Assembly (NCBI RefSeq): GCF_958445495.1
Contig: NZ_CAUCSQ010000016.1
Coordinates: forward strand, 1-64,000
Direction: 5' to 3'
From: an uncultured Bacteroides sp.
GTDB lineage: Bacteria > Bacteroidota > Bacteroidia > Bacteroidales > Bacteroidaceae
Length of the DNA stretch: 64,000 nt
Made by a program: the position numbers and the translations under genes. The notes under the pieces are model-generated. The model did not search any database, had not been told where the DNA came from, and saw only the letters and a program-made list of their open reading frames with translations. Positions 59,369-64,000 of this stretch are shown here, in pieces. How positions within the stretch are numbered: position 1 is the first letter of the stretch; every line of letters begins with the position of its first letter.

Positions 59369-61162
59369 ATGAAAGAAGAGAAGCCGGGTTTATTGCAGCG
59401 CTGTATCAAATGGCGGGAGGATAATATTAAGGAGAAGCAGTTCATCCTGGTATTGAGTTTTCTGGTGGGAATCTTTACGGCATTTGCCGCTTTGATATTG
59501 AAGTTTTTGATTCACCAGATACAAAATTTCCTGACCGATAATTTTAATGTGACGGAAGCTAACTACCTGTACCTGGTGTACCCGGTAGTGGGGATTTTCC
59601 TGTCCGGTTGGTTTGTACGCAATATCGTGAAGGACGATATCAGCCACGGGGTCACCAAGATTCTCTATGCTATTTCCCGCAGGCAGGGACGTATCAAGCG
59701 GCATAATATTTGGTCGTCCACCATTGCTAGTGCTATCACCATTGGATTCGGTGGGTCGGTCGGGGCGGAAGCGCCGATTGTGCTGACCGGTTCGGCGATA
59801 GGTTCCAATCTGGGCAGTGTGTTCAAGATGGAACACCGTACGTTGATGTTGCTGGTGGGATGCGGCGCGGCGGGGGCGATTGCCGGCATTTTTAAGGCTC
59901 CGATTGCCGGGTTGGTGTTTACCCTGGAGGTTTTGATGATAGATTTAACCATGTCTTCCTTGCTTCCGTTGCTGATTTCCGCCGTCACGGCGGCTACGGT
60001 GTCTTACATCACGACGGGACAAGAGGCTATGTTTAAATTCCATCTCGACCAGGCATTCGAATTGGAACGTATTCCTTTCGTTATCCTGCTGGGAATTTTT
60101 TGCGGACTTATCTCGCTGTATTTCACACGGGCCATGAATTCGGTAGAGGGTGTCTTCGGCAAGCTCAGAAATCCTTATCGGAAATTGGCGTTCGGCGGGG
60201 TGATGCTGAGCGTGTTGATTTTCCTTTTTCCTCCTCTCTACGGCGAAGGGTACGATACTATCGAATTATTGTTGAACGGGACGTCTCCTGAGGAATGGGA
60301 TACGGTGATGAATAATTCGATGTTCTACGGTTACGGTAATCTGTTGTTGGTATATCTGGTGCTGATTGTTTTGTTGAAGGTGTTCGCTTCCAGTGCGACA
60401 AACGGCGGAGGCGGTTGCGGCGGTATCTTTGCTCCTTCGCTTTATCTGGGTTGTATCGCCGGGTTCATATTTTCCCATTTCAGTAATGATTTTGCCTTTT
60501 CTGCCTATCTGCCGGAGAAAAATTTTGCGCTGATGGGGATGGCAGGAGTCATGAGCGGGGTGATGCACGCCCCTCTGACGGGTGTATTCTTGATTGCCGA
60601 ACTGACGGGCGGGTATGATTTGTTTCTGCCGTTAATGATTGTGTCCGTAAGTTCTTATCTGACGATTATAGCGTTCGAACCCCACAGTATTTATTCGATG
60701 CGTCTGGCGAAGAAAGGACAGTTGCTGACACATCATAAGGATAAGGCAGTGCTGACGCTGATGAAGATGGAGAATGTTGTGGAGAAGGATTTTGTAACGG
60801 TGCATCCTGAAATGGATTTGGGGGAACTGGTGAAGGCGATTGCTGCTTCCCACCGGAATGTTTTCCCTGTGACGGATAAGAAAACGGGTGAATTGCTGGG
60901 TATTGTCCTGCTCGATGATATCCGCAACATCATGTTCCGTCAAGAACTTTATCACCGTTTTACCGTTAGTAAATTAATGACGTCGGCACCGGCCAAAATA
61001 TTTGATACGGACGGAATGGAGCAGGTGATGCAGACGTTTGACGATACCAAGGCGTGGAATCTTCCTGTAATAGACGAGGAGGGACGTTATCAGGGGTTTG
61101 TCTCCAAATCGAAGATATTTAATTCATACCGGCAAGTGCTGGTGCATTTTTCCGAGGATTGA
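59369..61162 (+). CDS. ClC-family chloride channel/antiporter with two CBS domains
   Basis: A 597-residue membrane protein. The ClC core (about 1-445) has GFGGSVGAEAPIVLTGSAIG, with the gating glutamate in the place of GREGP, AGIFKAPIAGLVFTLEVLMI and GGGGCGGIFAPSLYLGCIAG (the GIFAP selectivity segment). Two CBS domains follow (about 465-520, VEKDFVTVHPEMDLGELVKA; about 530-595, LMTSAPAKIFDTDGMEQVMQ), which often bind adenine nucleotides. The gene is translationally coupled to the preceding tRNA-modification gene. Confidence 0.95.
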   Translation: MKEEKPGLLQRCIKWREDNIKEKQFILVLSFLVGIFTAFAALILKFLIHQIQNFLTDNFNVTEANYLYLVYPVVGIFLSGWFVRNIVKDDISHGVTKILYAISRRQGRIKRHNIWSSTIASAITIGFGGSVGAEAPIVLTGSAIGSNLGSVFKMEHRTLMLLVGCGAAGAIAGIFKAPIAGLVFTLEVLMIDLTMSSLLPLLISAVTAATVSYITTGQEAMFKFHLDQAFELERIPFVILLGIFCGLISLYFTRAMNSVEGVFGKLRNPYRKLAFGGVMLSVLIFLFPPLYGEGYDTIELLLNGTSPEEWDTVMNNSMFYGYGNLLLVYLVLIVLLKVFASSATNGGGGCGGIFAPSLYLGCIAGFIFSHFSNDFAFSAYLPEKNFALMGMAGVMSGVMHAPLTGVFLIAELTGGYDLFLPLMIVSVSSYLTIIAFEPHSIYSMRLAKKGQLLTHHKDKAVLTLMKMENVVEKDFVTVHPEMDLGELVKAIAASHRNVFPVTDKKTGELLGIVLLDDIRNIMFRQELYHRFTVSKLMTSAPAKIFDTDGMEQVMQTFDDTKAWNLPVIDEEGRYQGFVSKSKIFNSYRQVLVHFSED

Positions 61163-61225
61163 CGTGTGGGAGGCTTTTATGCGTAAGTATCATTTTATTA
61201 GTGTCGTTTGTTTAATGAGAAAAGT

Positions 61226-62194
61226 ATGAAGAAAGAAGATTTAAGGATTGTATATATGGGGACTCCGGATTTTGCGGTGGAGGCTCTGCGCCGGTTGGTG
61301 GAAGGGGGATATAATGTCGTGGGTGTGATTACAATGCCGGATAAGCCTGCCGGACGCGGACATAAGATTCAGTATTCTCCGGTAAAGGAATATGCACTTG
61401 AACGGGGCTTGCCGTTGCTTCAGCCGGAGAGGCTGAAAGATGAGGTTTTTGTACAGGCTCTGCGCGAGTGGAAAGCGGACTTACAGATTGTAGTCGCTTT
61501 TCGCATGTTGCCGGAGGTGGTATGGAACATGCCCCGGCTGGGTACTTTCAATCTTCATGCTTCTTTGCTGCCTCAGTATCGGGGGGCTGCTCCTATTAAT
61601 TGGGCGGTTATCAACGGCGATACGGAAACTGGGATTACCACTTTTTTTCTGAAACATGAGATAGATACCGGTGAGGTCATTCAGCAGGTGCGTGTGCCGA
61701 TTGCAGATACCGACAACGTGGAAATCGTTCATGACAAGCTGATGGTATTGGGGGGAAAGTTGGTGGTCGAGACGGTGGATGCTATTTTGAACGGTACGGT
61801 GAAATCGGTTCCGCAAGAAGAAATGGTGGTGGCGGATGAGCTTCGTCCTGCTCCGAAGATATTCAAGGAGACTTGCCGGATTGACTGGAACCAACCGGTG
61901 AAAAGGATATATGATTTCATTCGCGGGTTGTCTCCTTATCCTGCCGCGTGGAGTAATTTAGTTGCTCCAGGTGGGGAGGTGACGGTCGTGAAGATTTTTG
62001 AAAGCGAGAAAATAACGGAGTCGCATCGGCTTCCTGTCGGAACTGTCGTGACAGACGGAAAGAAGTATATAAAGGTGGCAGTGCCTGACGGGTTCTTGTC
62101 GGTTCTCTCTTTGCAGTTTCCCGGCAAGAAGCGCTTGAAGACGGATGAATTGCTCCGGGGATTCCGTCTGACGGACGAATTTAGAATGAACTGA
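61226..62194 (+). CDS. fmt: Methionyl-tRNA formyltransferase
   Basis: It formylates initiator Met-tRNA using 10-formyltetrahydrofolate. The start is ATG 61226 (MKKEDLRIVYMGTPDFAVEA, 322 residues); an in-frame ATG six codons earlier is possible. Motifs: VITMPDKPAGRGHKIQYSPV, FNLHASLLPQYRGAAPINWA (catalytic Asn/His), INGDTETGITTFFLKHEIDT (catalytic Asp) and the C-terminal domain from about 205. rpe follows 27 nt downstream. Confidence 0.97.
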   Translation: MKKEDLRIVYMGTPDFAVEALRRLVEGGYNVVGVITMPDKPAGRGHKIQYSPVKEYALERGLPLLQPERLKDEVFVQALREWKADLQIVVAFRMLPEVVWNMPRLGTFNLHASLLPQYRGAAPINWAVINGDTETGITTFFLKHEIDTGEVIQQVRVPIADTDNVEIVHDKLMVLGGKLVVETVDAILNGTVKSVPQEEMVVADELRPAPKIFKETCRIDWNQPVKRIYDFIRGLSPYPAAWSNLVAPGGEVTVVKIFESEKITESHRLPVGTVVTDGKKYIKVAVPDGFLSVLSLQFPGKKRLKTDELLRGFRLTDEFRMN

Positions 62195-62221
62195 GTGTTA
62201 ATAACCTAAAATAAACGACTT

Positions 62222-62872
62222 ATGAAACCGATTATAGCTCCTTCCATTCTTTCTGCCGATTTCGGCTGTCTGGCGAAAGACATTGAAATGCTGAACCGCA
62301 GTGAGGCGGGGTGGATACATATTGATATTATGGACGGGGTTTTTGTGCCTAACATATCGTTCGGTTTTCCGGTGTTGAAGTATGTTGCGAAGTTGAGCGA
62401 GAAGCCGCTGGATGTACATCTGATGATTGTCAATCCGGAGAAATTCATTCCGGAGGTGAAGGCTTTGGGAGCACATACGATGAATGTGCATTATGAGACT
62501 TGCCCACATTTGCACCGGGTGGTACAGCAAATCAGGGAAGCGGGCATGCAGCCCGCCGTGACGATTAATCCGGCGACTCCCGTGGCTTTTTTACAGGATA
62601 TTGTCCGAGAAGTGTATATGGTGCTTATCATGAGTGTGAACCCCGGATTCGGAGGACAGAAATTTATCGGGCATTCGGTGGAGAAGGTGCGTGAGTTGCG
62701 TGAGTTGATCGAACGGACGGGGTCGAAGGCACTGATTGAAGTAGATGGCGGCGTGAATCTGGAAACCGGTGCGCGCTTGGTGGAGGCCGGGGCTGATGTG
62801 CTGGTGGCGGGTAATGCAGTTTTCGGAGCACCGGAACCGGAAATGATGATTCGTCGGTTGCGTGATTTGTAA
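62222..62872 (+). CDS. rpe: Ribulose-phosphate 3-epimerase
   Basis: It interconverts ribulose 5-phosphate and xylulose 5-phosphate. The 216-residue barrel has APSILSADFGCLAKDIEMLN, WIHIDIMDGVFVPNISFGFP, DVHLMIVNPEKFIPE, MSVNPGFGGQKFIGHSVEKV and IEVDGGVNLETGARLVEAGA, with all metal ligands (His/Asp pairs) visible. It lies between fmt and the comEC gene, in one direction. Confidence 0.97.
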   Translation: MKPIIAPSILSADFGCLAKDIEMLNRSEAGWIHIDIMDGVFVPNISFGFPVLKYVAKLSEKPLDVHLMIVNPEKFIPEVKALGAHTMNVHYETCPHLHRVVQQIREAGMQPAVTINPATPVAFLQDIVREVYMVLIMSVNPGFGGQKFIGHSVEKVRELRELIERTGSKALIEVDGGVNLETGARLVEAGADVLVAGNAVFGAPEPEMMIRRLRDL

Positions 62873-62914
62873 TGGAAACCGCCTGTTGCGGCGGTGTCTC
62901 TTGCCAGTTCGGTT

Positions 62915-64000
62915 ATGAGTATGGAACGTCCGGTTATCGGTACGTTGAGTGATTTTCATATTCATCGGTATCCTTATATACGTCTGCTTGTCCCGTGGGT
63001 GGCGGGTGTTCTCTGCGGCAGCCGTTTCTTCGGTTGTTCATGGGAATTTTTCGGTTGTCTGTCGGATTTTTTTCGGGGGATAGAGGGGTGGGGCGTGTTT
63101 ATTGCCATTTTTTTCTTTTCATTTTATTTTCTGAAGCGTTATTCTCTGCGTTGGTGTTTCGGCGTTGCGACGTGTGTCCTTTTCTTTGCAGGAGGATGGC
63201 TGGGGATAACCCGGCAGCTTCAGGGGGTTGTTTATGTTTTTCCGGAAGAAGAGGTTGTGTATCGGGTGAAGATAACGGACACGCCTAAAGCGGGAGAACG
63301 TACTTTATTTTGTCAGGTCCGGATAAAAGAGTGGCGCGACAGTACGGGAAACTTTCATCCGGCGGGGTGCGGGGCGATTCTTTATCTGCAACGGGATTCA
63401 GCGGCAGAAAAAGTAGGGAGTGGAGACGAGTTGTTGACATCAGTCCGTATTTCTTCGCCGGTGAACGGGAAAAACTGGGATGAGTTCGATTATGCCCGTT
63501 TTCTGATGTATCGGGGAATCAGTGGTACGGGGTATGTCTCGTCTGGAAAGTGGATGAGGTTGGGCGGGGATGTCCCGTTTCCTGCTTTTGAGTGTACCGC
63601 TTTAAGGAGTATGGCGGGGAAATACCGTGAGAAATTAATCGCTTTTTATCGGAAACTGGGATTCGAAGGGGATAGGCTGGCTGTACTTTCCGCACTGACT
63701 ATAGGGGACAGGACGGATTTGAGCGAATCTGTTTATGAGAGTTATTCAGTGGCGGGGACGAGCCATGTGCTGGCATTGTCTGGATTGCATACTGGGCTTT
63801 TGTACGCTTTGTTTTTCTTTCTTTTCAAGTCTGTTACCGGCAGGAGGGGTATCGGCAGAAAGGTGAATGCCGTGTTTCTCTTTGTACTATTATGGGGCTT
63901 TGCCTTTTTTACTGGGTTTTCTCCTTCCGTGGTCCGTTCTGTCACTATGCTTTCTGTGTTGGCGGCGGCAGATGTTTTCGGTCGGCAGACTTTGTCATTG
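62915..64000 (+). CDS. ComEC/Rec2-family DNA-uptake membrane protein, 3' end outside window
   Basis: The frame opens at ATG 62915 (MSMERPVIGTLSDFHIHRYP; ATG 62921 is an alternative) and stays open for 362 codons to the window end. N-terminal membrane segments flank FAGGWLGITRQLQGVVYVFP. A soluble OB-like domain (DUF4131 type, about 100-215) contains SPVNGKNWDEFDYARFLMYRGISGTGYV, here split over about residues 185-215. The competence domain begins GDRLAVLSALTIGDRTDLSE, then SYSVAGTSHVLALSGLHTGLLYAL, the ComEC signature. In Bacteroides the family is present without proven natural competence. Confidence 0.9.
   Translation, partial: MSMERPVIGTLSDFHIHRYPYIRLLVPWVAGVLCGSRFFGCSWEFFGCLSDFFRGIEGWGVFIAIFFFSFYFLKRYSLRWCFGVATCVLFFAGGWLGITRQLQGVVYVFPEEEVVYRVKITDTPKAGERTLFCQVRIKEWRDSTGNFHPAGCGAILYLQRDSAAEKVGSGDELLTSVRISSPVNGKNWDEFDYARFLMYRGISGTGYVSSGKWMRLGGDVPFPAFECTALRSMAGKYREKLIAFYRKLGFEGDRLAVLSALTIGDRTDLSESVYESYSVAGTSHVLALSGLHTGLLYALFFFLFKSVTGRRGIGRKVNAVFLFVLLWGFAFFTGFSPSVVRSVTMLSVLAAADVFGRQTLSL

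Noticed and set aside
1..64000. tRNA/rRNA genes, CRISPR arrays, insertion sequences, integrase or attachment sites
   Set aside because: I looked for them and saw no cloverleaf with CCA-side motifs, no regularly spaced repeats, and no transposase or recombinase frame.

Overview
The window is chromosomal DNA of a Bacteroides-type bacterium (Bacteroidales). The evidence is a SusC/SusD pair, lipoproteins with LxxC lipoboxes, M56/BlaI and TonB-domain families typical of the phylum, a two-gene exodeoxyribonuclease VII locus, a fused DAHP synthase-chorismate mutase, and promoters of the Bacteroides type (-33 TTTG, about 19 nt, -7 TAnnTTTG) instead of -35/-10 boxes. No rRNA, tRNA, insertion sequence or CRISPR array was recognised. 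The species cannot be named from sequence reading alone.

Layout. 1-6830 (+) is visibly AT-rich. It holds two tandem leucine-rich-repeat proteins (the first cut by the window edge), a TonB-C-terminal-domain protein, and a complete peptide type I secretion set: membrane-fusion protein, C39-peptidase ABC exporter and TolC-like channel. 6986-14114 (+) is housekeeping: mnmA paralogue, subtilase, xseA, xseB, ilvE, trmB and an Mrp-type Fe-S carrier. 14512-18795 (-) has a TlpA-like thioredoxin, an M56/BlaR1-like sensor protease carrying two TonB C-terminal domains, and its BlaI-type repressor with two dyads on its promoter. 19194-19793 (+) is a small outer-membrane barrel. 19938-24894 (-) is a tolC-hlyD-permease-permease efflux operon with no ATPase gene, followed by mdh (-). 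26304-40016 is mostly (+): a coiled-coil membrane protein, nadK (-), pdxJ-exbB-exbD-tonB, a DJ-1-like protein, ispD-recG, ndk, an M23/LysM peptidase, DUF1599, a DoxX-like protein, tpiA, a SPOR protein and folE. dnaG (-) follows, then a strongly structured untranslated region and a family 25 glycosyltransferase. 43567-47622 (-) is the aromatic amino-acid operon pheA-aminotransferase-aroF/CM-tyrA. 47983-52599 (-) holds a TPR protein and recQ-recJ. 53082-58541 has a thioesterase and an orphan susC-susD pair. 58805-64000 (+) runs threonylcarbamoyl-AMP synthase, a ClC channel with CBS domains, fmt, rpe, and comEC cut by the window end.

The most notable finding is a complete, classical transcription attenuator in front of pheA. 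A Phe/Tyr-rich 28-residue leader peptide (11 aromatic residues in 13 codons) is followed by an antiterminator segment and a rho-independent terminator that compete for the same 8 bases. This implies ribosome-stalling control of the whole phenylalanine/tyrosine operon. The second is a 130-nt imperfect palindrome behind a near-consensus promoter at 42381-42411, upstream of the glycosyltransferase. It is either a structured regulatory leader or an independent non-coding RNA. Other points for follow-up are the tandem BlaI operator candidates, an ATPase-less ABC efflux operon, a peptide exporter with no visible precursor, and several intergenic hairpin repeats.
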